Below, one piece after another: positions 20,754 through 28,840 of a DNA stretch of 64,000 nucleotides. Below the pieces are notes generated by a model. That model saw only the letters and a list, made by a program, of their open reading frames with translations, was not told where the DNA came from and searched no databases. Numbering within the stretch: position 1 is the first letter of the stretch; each line of letters starts with the position of its first letter. Source of the stretch: Zobellia russellii (GTDB taxonomy: Bacteria > Bacteroidota > Bacteroidia > Flavobacteriales > Flavobacteriaceae); assembly GCF_018728565.1 (NCBI RefSeq), contig NZ_JACSOI010000001.1, positions 186,001 to 250,000 on the forward strand, given 5' to 3'. Both the position numbers and the translations under genes were made by a program.

Positions 20754-22466
20754 ATGAGCAAATTTTATTACAACGAAGAGCAAGAGTCTTACGACGCGAT
20801 TGTGGTGGGTACAGGTATAAGTGGTGGCTGGGCAGCAAAAGAGCTGTGCGAGGCCGGACTAAAAACCTTGGTGCTGGAGCGCGGACGTATGGTGAAGCAC
20901 ATCGAAGACTATGAAACTGCGAACATGGACCCTTGGGATTTCCCTAACGGAGGAAAACCAACAAAAGAGGACATCGCAAAACAGGAAAAACAGAACCGAA
21001 CTGGCTATACCACCAACGCCGCAAGTAAAATGTGGTTCGTAAACGATCTTAAACATCCGTATAACGAAATACAGCGTTTTGACTGGATGCGAGGTTATCA
21101 CGTAGGTGGACGTTCATTACAATGGGGGCGCCAAAGTTACCGCTGGAGCGACATTGACTTTGAAGCAAATAAAAAAGAAGGTATTGCCGTAGATTGGCCG
21201 GTACGTTATAAAGATATTGCACCTTGGTATGCAAAAGTTGAGGATTACATTGGTGTTAGTGGCGAGGCGCTAAACCTTCCACAACTACCGGATAGTAACT
21301 TCCTACCACAAATGGAACTTAATTGTGTGGAAGAGCACTTTAAGGAAAAAGTAGGTGAGGAGTTTGATGGTCGTGCCGTAACCGTTGGTAGAGTTGCCCA
21401 TATTACAGGAACTAAAAACTTTGATGGACGCACCAAATGTCAATACAGAAATAGATGTATTAGAGGGTGTCCTTTTGGAGGTTACTTTAGTAGCCTTTCT
21501 TCTACGTTACCTGCTGCCGAAGCAACAGGAAATATGACGCTACGCCCAGATTCAATTGTTCATGAGGTTATTTATGACCCAGAAACAAAAAGAGCAACTG
21601 GTGTAAAAGTTATAGATCGCGTTACCAAAGAGGCGTACGAATTTAAAGCAAAGGTTATTTTCCTTTGTGCTTCGTCCATAGCTTCTACATCAATTTTAAT
21701 GCAATCAAAATCTGACCGTTTCCCTAACGGCATGGGTAATGACAGTGACCAATTGGGCCGTAATATTATGGACCACCACCTAGGTGTTGGTGCCTCAGGT
21801 AAATTTGATGGTTTTCAGGACAAATATTATAAAGGTAGAAGACCTAACGGAGTTTATATTCCAAGGTTTAGAAACTTAGGAGGAGACACCAATAGAAAAG
21901 ACTACAAGCGCGGGTTTGGTTATCAAGGTGGCGCAAGTAGAGGCGATTGGGAAGAACTAGTTGCGGAACTATCCTATGGTAAAGACCTAAAAGATGCTAT
22001 TTTAAAACCAGGCGGATGGACCATTGGTATTGGTGGTTTTGGAGAGGTACTTCCTTACGAAGATAACCGTATGACCCTTGATTACGATAAATTGGATGAT
22101 TGGGGATTACCAACCGTAACTTTTGATGCCGGTTTTAAGGAAAACGAATTGAACATGCGTAAAGACATGATGCAGTCTGCTATTGAAATGCTTGAAAAAG
22201 CAGGAGTAAAAGACGTTAAAGGTCATGATCGCGAAACAGGCTTAGGTCTAGGTATTCATGAAATGGGTACAGCACGTATGGGTAGAGACCGTAGAACATC
22301 TGTATTGAACGGCAACAACCAAATACATGATGTACCAAACGTTTACGTAACAGATGGTTCGTTCATGACTTCTGCAAGTTGTGTAAACCCATCTTTAACT
22401 TATATGGCCTTTACAGCAAGAGCTGCTAACCACGCCGTAAACGAACTTAAAAAAGGAAATATATAA
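20754..22466 (+). CDS. GMC-family FAD oxidoreductase, catalytic subunit
   Basis: 570 residues from the ATG at 20754; a TTG two codons earlier is less likely. It is a close paralog of the protein at 10961: VVGTGISGGWAAKELCEAG for FAD binding, RGYHVGGRSLQWGRQSYRW, CQYRNRCIRGCPFGGY, and the C-terminal GIHEMGTARMG and CVNPSLTYMAF with the catalytic His and Asn. Its stop overlaps the start of the subunit-3 gene by one base, so the two are translated together. It probably forms a periplasmic dehydrogenase that takes electrons from a sugar to the respiratory chain; the partner supplies export. Confidence 0.9.
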   Translation: MSKFYYNEEQESYDAIVVGTGISGGWAAKELCEAGLKTLVLERGRMVKHIEDYETANMDPWDFPNGGKPTKEDIAKQEKQNRTGYTTNAASKMWFVNDLKHPYNEIQRFDWMRGYHVGGRSLQWGRQSYRWSDIDFEANKKEGIAVDWPVRYKDIAPWYAKVEDYIGVSGEALNLPQLPDSNFLPQMELNCVEEHFKEKVGEEFDGRAVTVGRVAHITGTKNFDGRTKCQYRNRCIRGCPFGGYFSSLSSTLPAAEATGNMTLRPDSIVHEVIYDPETKRATGVKVIDRVTKEAYEFKAKVIFLCASSIASTSILMQSKSDRFPNGMGNDSDQLGRNIMDHHLGVGASGKFDGFQDKYYKGRRPNGVYIPRFRNLGGDTNRKDYKRGFGYQGGASRGDWEELVAELSYGKDLKDAILKPGGWTIGIGGFGEVLPYEDNRMTLDYDKLDDWGLPTVTFDAGFKENELNMRKDMMQSAIEMLEKAGVKDVKGHDRETGLGLGIHEMGTARMGRDRRTSVLNGNNQIHDVPNVYVTDGSFMTSASCVNPSLTYMAFTARAANHAVNELKKGNI

Positions 22467-23113
22467 TGGATAGGAGAAAAGCACTCAAGAATATGGGTAT
22501 GGCACTGGGTTACACCGTGGCCACCCCAACTCTGCTCAGCATTGTTCAAAGTTGTAAAAACGAGACCGTACTTGAATGGACCCCAGACTTTTTCACAAAA
22601 GACCAAGGGGCGGTATTGACTAAATTAGTTGATATCATTCTTCCTAAAACAGATACGCCTTCCGCTTCGGAAACTCAAGTAAATATTTTCATTGATCGGT
22701 TTGCCGATCAGGTTATGGAAAAGGGCCAACAAGATTTTCTTAAAATGTCTATGGACCGATTTATTGAAAAGGCGTTGAAAGATTCCGGAAAAGAAAAAGG
22801 AGCAGACTTAACTGCCGAAGATTTAGAACCGGTTCTTGCCGAATCCTTAAAAGTCACCAAAGAGGATGAAGTACAGAACTTTGAATCTATAAAACAATAC
22901 AACGAGGCTGTGGCCGAGGGTAAAGAAGCGCTACTTGATGACGGTATTGCTCGCTTTGCTTTTGCAAACAACCTTAGAGGAATGACTATTTGGGGTTACA
23001 AAACTTCTGAATATGTTGGTGAGAAGGTCCTGGCCTACTTACCTGTTCCCGGAGAATATATTGCTTGCGCGGACACGCAAGAGCTGACAGGCGGCAAAGC
23101 TTGGTCACTTTAA
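22466..23113 (+). CDS. gluconate 2-dehydrogenase subunit 3 family protein
   Basis: 215 residues. The N-terminus MDRRKALKNMGMAL has a twin-arginine start, a hydrophobic stretch and a Cys near residue 30 (VQSC), in keeping with a Tat-exported lipoprotein. The rest is the Gluconate_2-dh3 domain: FTKDQGAVLTKLVDIILPKTDTPSASE, and the C-terminal YLPVPGEYIACADTQELTGGKAWSL. In known FAD-dependent sugar dehydrogenases this subunit is needed for folding and export of the GMC subunit. It overlaps the GMC gene by one base (TAATG). Confidence 0.92.
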   Translation: MDRRKALKNMGMALGYTVATPTLLSIVQSCKNETVLEWTPDFFTKDQGAVLTKLVDIILPKTDTPSASETQVNIFIDRFADQVMEKGQQDFLKMSMDRFIEKALKDSGKEKGADLTAEDLEPVLAESLKVTKEDEVQNFESIKQYNEAVAEGKEALLDDGIARFAFANNLRGMTIWGYKTSEYVGEKVLAYLPVPGEYIACADTQELTGGKAWSL

Positions 23114-23133
23114 TAAAGCAATAGAGCCTATTG

Positions 23134-23176
23134 AAGAGTCGCTGGTAAATTACTGTTTACTTGCGGCTCTTTTTTA
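23134..23176 (+). terminator. terminator after the dehydrogenase genes
   Basis: AAGAGTCGC (23134-23142) pairs with GCGGCTCTT (23163-23171, one G-T pair), with an inner GTAAA/TTTAC stem, followed by a T-run. It ends the GMC/subunit-3 transcript and lies over the upstream end of the next open frame, which supports the ATG at 23209 as the start there. Confidence 0.75.
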
Positions 23177-23208
23177 TTTTACGATTACTCATCCAACCTA
23201 TATACACA

Positions 23209-24126
23209 ATGAAAAGAAGAAACTTCATTCAAAAAACCGCCCTTACCGGTGGAGCCATTTCACTAGGAGGCAATTTTGCCTACTCCAGCCCAACTAACAA
23301 TCTTGTTAAACCTCATAAGTTCAATCTTAAATATGCCCCACATTTGGGTATGTTCAAAGAATTAGCGGGCGAAGACCCTATTGATCAGATCAACTTTATG
23401 GCCGATCAAGGTTTTACCGCTTTTGAAGATAACGGTATGATGAAGCGAGATGTGGCCCTACAGACCAAAATGGGCGAAACCTTGGCCAAAAGAGGTATGA
23501 CCATGGGTGTTTTTGTTATAGACAAAGGGGGCAACATGAAAAATACGCTAGCCGCCGGAAAACAAGAATATATTGATATTTTTTTAGATGGATGTAAAAG
23601 AGCCGTGGAAACTGCAAAACGTGTCAATGCCAAATGGATGACCGTTGTACCCGGTGGATTTGAAAGAAAACTACCTATTGGTGTACAAGATGGCAATGTA
23701 ATTGAAGCTTTGAAAAGAGGTGCCGAGATTTTAGAACCTCATGGGCTTACGATGGTTCTGGAACCCCTATCCGATTCACCTGACCTGTACTTACAGAACT
23801 CGGACCAAACCTATATGATTTGTAAAGGAGTTGATAGTCCGGCCTGTAAAATATTGTTCGACATCTACCATATGCAAAAAACCGAAGGGCACCTTATCCA
23901 TAATATGGACCTTACTTGGGATGAAATAGCCTATATTCAAATTGGTGACAATCCGGGCCGTAAAGAGCCCACTACAGGGGAAATCAATTATAAAAATGTA
24001 TTTAAATGGATACACGAAAAAGGATTTAAAGGAGTACTTGGTATGGAACATGGCAACTCCAAAGACGGAAAAGCAGGAGAGCAAGCCGTTATTGATGCCT
24101 ATATTCAAGAGGATTCATTCCTATAA
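23209..24126 (+). CDS. Tat-exported hydroxypyruvate-isomerase-like TIM-barrel protein
   Basis: 305 residues from the ATG at 23209. The N-terminus MKRRNFIQKTALTGGA is a twin-arginine signal; no lipobox follows, so it is probably soluble in the periplasm. The TIM barrel resembles hydroxypyruvate isomerase: LKYAPHLGMF, GFTAFEDNGMMKRD, GLTMVLEPLSDSPDLYL with a metal-binding Glu, CKILFDIYHMQ, YIQIGDNPGRKEPTTGEINYKNVF, GVLGMEHGNS with the second Glu. It follows the GMC/subunit-3 pair and likely acts on the same sugar pathway, as an epimerase or isomerase. Confidence 0.85.
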   Translation: MKRRNFIQKTALTGGAISLGGNFAYSSPTNNLVKPHKFNLKYAPHLGMFKELAGEDPIDQINFMADQGFTAFEDNGMMKRDVALQTKMGETLAKRGMTMGVFVIDKGGNMKNTLAAGKQEYIDIFLDGCKRAVETAKRVNAKWMTVVPGGFERKLPIGVQDGNVIEALKRGAEILEPHGLTMVLEPLSDSPDLYLQNSDQTYMICKGVDSPACKILFDIYHMQKTEGHLIHNMDLTWDEIAYIQIGDNPGRKEPTTGEINYKNVFKWIHEKGFKGVLGMEHGNSKDGKAGEQAVIDAYIQEDSFL

Positions 24127-24149
24127 AACATAAAGTCTTTATTTGATAG

Positions 24150-24174
24150 GTCCTACTTCTTTTAAAAGTAGGAC
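24150..24174 (+). terminator. terminator after the 23209 gene
   Basis: GTCCTACT (24150-24157) pairs with AGTAGGAC (24167-24174), followed by a T-rich tract. It marks the end of the sugar locus. Confidence 0.75.
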
Positions 24175-24330
24175 TTATTTTTTACTTCAAATCCAACCTT
24201 CAAAAGTAAAAAAGGGGTGTTTCATCGGCATATTGATGCAAATAGCGCATTTTAACGAGTTTTTTAACCTTTTTCGACGTTCTACATACTAAAGAGGTAA
24301 GATACCTTCTAGTGAAGGCGTTAGTTTTAT

Positions 24331-24429
24331 ATGACCTCATACATATACCTACTTATCGCCTACGCATCGCTAATGCTTTTATCTAAACTTGCGTTTCATT
24401 ATTTTAAACGAAAGCAAGTAAATAATTAG
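24331..24429 (+). CDS. candidate 32-aa single-pass membrane peptide
   Basis: ATG to TAG, 32 residues. It starts MTSYIYLLIAYASLMLLSK, then has a short basic tail (HYFKRKQVNN). That is one transmembrane helix with positive residues at the C-terminal end. A second, similar peptide lies 200 bp downstream. The Yxx-LI-Y spacing at the N-terminus is shared by both. No function is known to me; expression is not shown. Confidence 0.4.
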   Translation: MTSYIYLLIAYASLMLLSKLAFHYFKRKQVNN

Positions 24430-24633
24430 ATTGAAGGCAAAGCTTTGAATATCGCATCAATGGAATTTCTTAACTCCATGATGATGCTATCTTGCGCACA
24501 AAAACAGAAAGATTACTTTACAAGTGCGATTTTATCTTAAAACTCTCCCAATTTTTTAAGTTTTCGTCACTTTTATGTAATCTTTTCATCCATTTTACTA
24601 CGTATATAGTATACAACGTTTTATTGGGGCACA

Positions 24634-24717
24634 ATGGACAAATATATTATCATACTCATCGTTTATATTGCTGCATACATCTTTTCTGTAGTAGCAAGAC
24701 CGTACTTGGAGAAATAG
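24634..24717 (+). CDS. candidate 27-aa single-pass membrane peptide
   Basis: ATG to TAG, 27 residues, beginning MDKYIIILIVYIAAYIFS and ending VVARPYLEK. It is almost all one hydrophobic helix. It shares M-x-x-Y-I-x-x-L-I-x-Y with the peptide at 24331, so the pair may be paralogs. Too short to be sure it is a gene. Confidence 0.38.
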   Translation: MDKYIIILIVYIAAYIFSVVARPYLEK

Positions 24718-24892
24718 CCATTTCCCATGTATATAGCATTACCTCTCAGGTAGTGCCTTTTTGTGCCATACTTTCTCAAAATTTTCCTTTAACCTATTGT
24801 GACTAAGCCGTTACTGTTTAGGGCCAACTTTGCTCTATTATAGAAAAGCATACATCCTTAATGGGTTATTAAAATCCATCCGAAATACGTAT

Positions 24893-24923
24893 AAAAAAAC
24901 CCTGACCAAACGGACAGGGTTTT
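24893..24923 (-). terminator. terminator of nrdA
   Basis: On the reverse strand CCCTG pairs with CAGGG, extended by a CC/GG inner pair and flanking A/T pairs (arms 24896-24904 and 24915-24923), followed by a run of T. It lies 23 bp past the nrdA stop. Confidence 0.85.
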
Positions 24924-24945
24924 ATAAGTATAAAAACTTCTTTGA

Positions 24946-27438
24946 TTAAGAACCGCACATTAAGCAATCATCATCTGCTTGACCTTCTTTGGCCCGGGCA
25001 ATCATTTCTTTCATTTCTTCAGGAGTCATTGGTTGAATATCCAACTCTGCCTGTGCCTGTGGCGCACTAGAAGTAGTGTTTACTTCCATTGCAACAGCTG
25101 CCTCTACTGGCGGTGTAGTTGCGGCCGCTTCTGCTTCTGCAGCAACACTTACCGGAGCAGCGTTCTTCTTGCTATTATCCAATGTAAATTTAATAGCATC
25201 TACAGCAGCTTTAGTACGCAAGTAATACATACCTGTTTTTAAGCCACTTTTCCATGCATAAAAGTGCATTGAGGTCAATTTAGAATAGTTTGCGTTTTCC
25301 ATGAACAAGTTCAAAGACTGACTTTGATCAATGAAATATCCTCTTTGGCGGCTCATGTCTATAATATCTTTCATACTAAGCTCCCAAACCGTTTTGTACA
25401 AGTCACGTATGTCCTTTGGTATGGTTTCTATATGTTGGATAGAACCGTTTGCACGCATTAACTCTTGCTTCATGTTCTCGTTCCAAAGACCTAGGTTTAC
25501 CAAATCTTCTAATAGATGCTTGTTCACCACAATAAACTCACCAGAAAGCACCCTTCTCGTGTAAATATTAGAAGTATAAGGCTCAAAACACTCATTGTTA
25601 CCCAAAATCTGAGACGTTGAAGCTGTTGGCATAGGCGCTACTAAAAGTGAGTTACGAACTCCGTTTTTCTTAACCTCCTTACGCAGTTTGTTCCAATCCC
25701 ATCTTCCTGATAGTTCTTCGTCCTTAATACCCCAAAGGTTGAACTGAAAATCTCCCTGAGAAATAGGCGAACCTTCAAAAGTAGAATATGCTCCTTCTTC
25801 TTTTGCCATTTCCATAGAAGCGGTAACAGCAGCAAAATATAAGGTTTCAAAAATCTCTTGGTTCAATTTCTTGGCACCGTCACTTGTAAAAGGCAAACGC
25901 AACAGAATAAAAGCATCTGCAAGCCCCTGTACTCCTAGCCCAATTGGTCTGTGACGCATATTGGAGTTTTCCGCTTCTTTTACCGGATAGTAATTTCTAT
26001 CTATAACACGGTTTAAGTTTCTGGTTACCCTTTTGGTTACCTTGAACAGTTCTTTATGATCAAAGGCCCCATTCTTAATGAACATTGGCAAAGCAATGGA
26101 TGCCAAGTTACATACCGCTACCTCATCCGGAGAGGTATATTCCATAATCTCGGTACACAAGTTAGAAGAACGTATAGTACCTAAGTTTTTCTGGTTGCTC
26201 TTACGGTTAGCCGCATCTTTGTACAACATGTAAGGTGTACCGGTCTCTATTTGAGACTCCAATATTTTTTCCCAAAGTTCACGAGCCTTAACGGTTTTTC
26301 TTCCTTTTCCTTCCGCTTCGTATTTGGTATATAATGCTTCAAACTCTTCACTGTGGTGTGTGAACAATCCTGGGCATTCATTAGGACACATTAACGTCCA
26401 ATCTTCGTTAGCCTCAACCCTTTTCATGAATAAATCTGAAATCCACATGGCATAAAAAAGATCACGTGCACGCATTTCTTCTTTACCATGGTTCTTTTTC
26501 AAATCTAAGAATGCGTAAATATCTGCATGCCATGGCTCCATGTAAATAGCAAAGCTTCCTTTACGCTTTCCACCACCTTGATCTACGTAACGTGCCGTAT
26601 CATTAAACACCTGTAGCATAGGAACTATACCGTTAGACGTACCATTTGTTCCTGCAATATAAGAGCCTGTTGCACGTACATTATGTATAGATAGACCAAT
26701 ACCACCCGCAGACTGAGAAATCTTAGCCGTTTGCTTTAACGTATCATAAATACCATCTATACTATCATCTTTCATTGCCAATAAGAAGCAAGAAGACATC
26801 TGTGGTTTTGGTGTTCCTGAGTTAAAAAGTGTAGGTGTAGCGTGGGTGAAATATTTTTTGGACATGAGCTCATACGTCTCAATGGCCGCATCCAGATCAT
26901 TTAGGTGAATACCTACGGAAACACGCATAAGCATGTGTTGAGGACGCTCTGCAATCTTACCGTTCAATTTTAAAAGATACGAACGCTCAAGTGTTTTAAA
27001 ACCGAAGTAGTCATATCCAAAATCTCTGTTATAGATAATCGTGGAGTCCAACCTTTCTGAATTTTCCGAAATTACCTTATAGACCTCATCGGATAAAAGT
27101 GGCGCCTCTTTGTTCGTACGTGGGTTTACATACTCATAAAGGTCCTTCATTGTTTCTGAGAACGACTTTTTAGTATTCTTGTGCAAGTTTGAGACCGAAA
27201 TACGGGCCGCTAACTTTGCATAATCCGGGTGGGTCGTAGTCATAGTGGCCGCAATCTCCGCCGCTAAATTATCTAGCTCAGATGTGGTTACACCGTCATA
27301 CAATCCTTCTATAACGCGCATAGCAACCTTTAAAGGGTCTACAAGCCCGTTTAGGCCATAACATAATTTTCTTACTCGGGCCGTGATCTTATCGAACATG
27401 ACCACTTCTTTTCTGCCGTCTCTTTTAACTACAAACAT
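24946..27438 (-). CDS. nrdA: class I ribonucleoside-diphosphate reductase, alpha subunit
   Basis: 830 residues. It reduces ribonucleotides to deoxyribonucleotides with the NrdB radical subunit. An ATP-cone occupies about residues 1-90 ([25 protein letters not shown]). The barrel has [21 protein letters not shown] with the first active-site Cys, [22 protein letters not shown] with the radical Cys and second disulfide Cys, and [30 protein letters not shown]. The C-terminal redox pair is CLMCGS. Before it lies an unusual linker of about 60 residues rich in Ala, Val, Thr, Glu and Pro. Transcribed in the same direction after nrdB, with a hairpin in between. Confidence 0.96.
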   Translation of the reverse strand: MFVVKRDGRKEVVMFDKITARVRKLCYGLNGLVDPLKVAMRVIEGLYDGVTTSELDNLAAEIAATMTTTHPDYAKLAARISVSNLHKNTKKSFSETMKDLYEYVNPRTNKEAPLLSDEVYKVISENSERLDSTIIYNRDFGYDYFGFKTLERSYLLKLNGKIAERPQHMLMRVSVGIHLNDLDAAIETYELMSKKYFTHATPTLFNSGTPKPQMSSCFLLAMKDDSIDGIYDTLKQTAKISQSAGGIGLSIHNVRATGSYIAGTNGTSNGIVPMLQVFNDTARYVDQGGGKRKGSFAIYMEPWHADIYAFLDLKKNHGKEEMRARDLFYAMWISDLFMKRVEANEDWTLMCPNECPGLFTHHSEEFEALYTKYEAEGKGRKTVKARELWEKILESQIETGTPYMLYKDAANRKSNQKNLGTIRSSNLCTEIMEYTSPDEVAVCNLASIALPMFIKNGAFDHKELFKVTKRVTRNLNRVIDRNYYPVKEAENSNMRHRPIGLGVQGLADAFILLRLPFTSDGAKKLNQEIFETLYFAAVTASMEMAKEEGAYSTFEGSPISQGDFQFNLWGIKDEELSGRWDWNKLRKEVKKNGVRNSLLVAPMPTASTSQILGNNECFEPYTSNIYTRRVLSGEFIVVNKHLLEDLVNLGLWNENMKQELMRANGSIQHIETIPKDIRDLYKTVWELSMKDIIDMSRQRGYFIDQSQSLNLFMENANYSKLTSMHFYAWKSGLKTGMYYLRTKAAVDAIKFTLDNSKKNAAPVSVAAEAEAAATTPPVEAAVAMEVNTTSSAPQAQAELDIQPMTPEEMKEMIARAKEGQADDDCLMCGS

Positions 27439-27526
27439 GTGAATACTTTTTTAGTGGGGTGTGATACGTTGGTTTGTTTATGCTGAATTGTTAAAAAAAT
27501 TAACAATTTTAAAATTGGGAACAAAA

Positions 27527-27545
27527 ACCCTTTCTGAGAAAGGGT
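27527..27545 (-). terminator. hairpin between nrdB and nrdA
   Basis: ACCCTTTC (27527-27534) pairs with GAAAGGGT (27538-27545), with a T-run following on the reverse strand. It could end a nrdB-only transcript or reduce read-through into nrdA. Confidence 0.75.
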
Positions 27546-27564
27546 CCTCTATTTTATATATTAT

Positions 27565-28551
27565 CTAAAAATCTGCGTCGAAGCTTATCTTCTGTGCGTC
27601 CTCATCATTATCCTTGTTCAAAACGCCCGCTTTTTGGTATTCAGAAACACGTTTTTCAAAGAAGTTGGTCTTTCCTTGTAGGGAAATCATATCCATAAAA
27701 TCAAACGGATTGGTTGCGTTGTACACTTTATCGCACTCCAGCTCAACAAGAAGCCTATCCGTTACAAATTCTAGGTATTGTGTCATTAATTTTGAGTTCA
27801 TCCCGATTAAACTTGCCGGAAGCGACTCTGTAATGAACTCACGTTCAATATCCAATGCATTGGTCAAAATCTCGGTAATACGTTCTTTTGGAACTTTATT
27901 GATCAAGTGTTTGTTATGAAGGTGTACCGCATAATCACAGTGCATACCTTCATCTCTTGAAATCAACTCATTGGAAAAAGTAAGCCCAGGCATTAAACCT
28001 CTTTTCTTTAACCAGAAAATAGAGCAGAATGCACCGGAGAAGAATATACCTTCAACAGCTGCAAAGGCTATCAACCTTTCTGCAAAACTTGGAGACTCGA
28101 TCCAATTCAATGCCCAATCTGCCTTTTTCTTAATGGCAGGAAAGTTTTCTATTGCTCTAAAAAGAAGGTTCTTTTCCTTTTCATCCTTTACGTAAGTATC
28201 AATCAAAAGCGAATAGGTCTCCGAGTGTATATTTTCCATCATAATCTGGAACCCGTAGAAAAACTTAGCTTCGGCATATTGCACTTCACTAACAAAGTTC
28301 TCTGCCAAATTCTCGTTTACGATACCGTCCGAAGCTGCAAAAAAGGCAAGTATATGCTTTACGAAGTAACGCTCGTCATCACTCAACTTATTATTCCAGT
28401 CATTTAAATCTTCACCAAGGTCTATTTCCTCAGCCGTCCAAAAACAGGCTTCGCATTTCTTGTACCATTCCCATAAATCATGATGTTTAATAGGAAAGAT
28501 TACAAAGCGGTCGTTGTTTTCTTCCAAAATAGGCTCTAAAGCTGCGGACAT
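27565..28551 (-). CDS. nrdB: class I ribonucleoside-diphosphate reductase, beta subunit
   Basis: 328 residues. It is the di-metal radical-generating subunit. Metal ligand motifs are in place: [11 protein letters not shown] (Asp/Glu), [17 protein letters not shown] (Glu and His, with the family ExxH spacing), and [14 protein letters not shown] (Glu and His). The radical tyrosine is probably in HSETYSLL. It is located 126 bp upstream of nrdA. The upstream region (28552-28840) holds two GTTAAC hexamers about 25 bp apart (near 28722 and 28740) that could be regulatory, but no NrdR box was confirmed. Confidence 0.95.
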   Translation of the reverse strand: MSAALEPILEENNDRFVIFPIKHHDLWEWYKKCEACFWTAEEIDLGEDLNDWNNKLSDDERYFVKHILAFFAASDGIVNENLAENFVSEVQYAEAKFFYGFQIMMENIHSETYSLLIDTYVKDEKEKNLLFRAIENFPAIKKKADWALNWIESPSFAERLIAFAAVEGIFFSGAFCSIFWLKKRGLMPGLTFSNELISRDEGMHCDYAVHLHNKHLINKVPKERITEILTNALDIEREFITESLPASLIGMNSKLMTQYLEFVTDRLLVELECDKVYNATNPFDFMDMISLQGKTNFFEKRVSEYQKAGVLNKDNDEDAQKISFDADF

Positions 28552-28776
28552 ATCAAATTATTTTTAAAAAATTCGTGTATTGGGAAGAAAATTCTCCCCT
28601 TGTGATGGGATAACAAAGATGGCAAAAAAGCACCAAAATATGCGTGCTGTTCGATCATTTCGGGCACAAAGTTTTTAACACAAATTGTTGAAATGTATGC
28701 TCGCATTGTATATACACTGACGTTAACGGGGATCGACAGTTAACGTAAATTTTACATGAAAGTTGAATACAAAAAA

Positions 28777-28817
28777 TTAAACCAAAAAGTATGTTTTTAA
28801 TATACTTTTTGGTTTAA
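28777..28817 (-). terminator. terminator of the S74 protein gene
   Basis: A perfect 16-bp AT-rich stem (28777-28792 with 28802-28817) and a 9-nt loop, 24 bp past the stop of the leftward gene at 28841, with T-rich sequence following on the reverse strand. Confidence 0.8.
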
Positions 28818-28840
28818 AATTGTAATCTACGAAAGGGCCA

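Larger units (their letters stand above)
24127..24945. other. 819-bp intergenic region with two tiny membrane ORFs
   Basis: Apart from the terminators at each end, this stretch holds two short open frames for hydrophobic peptides (24331-24429 and 24634-24717). Longer frames across it read as Cys-, Tyr- and Phe-rich noise and are not believed. No RNA gene was recognised. Confidence 0.5.

Noticed and set aside
24259-24287. TTTTTAACCTTTTTCG, similar to the ECF-type element, upstream of the first tiny peptide
   Set aside because: The TAC lies two bases off the fixed spacing and the first half lacks ATGTT.
24492-24806. 104-codon rightward open frame in the gap before nrdA
   Set aside because: Residues are Cys/Tyr/Phe-rich without any protein-like pattern, and it overlaps the better 27-codon frame.
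26011-26050. Repeated GGTTACC near TTTT inside nrdA, like the ECF element
   Set aside because: Lies in coding sequence of a conserved protein and lacks the spacing.
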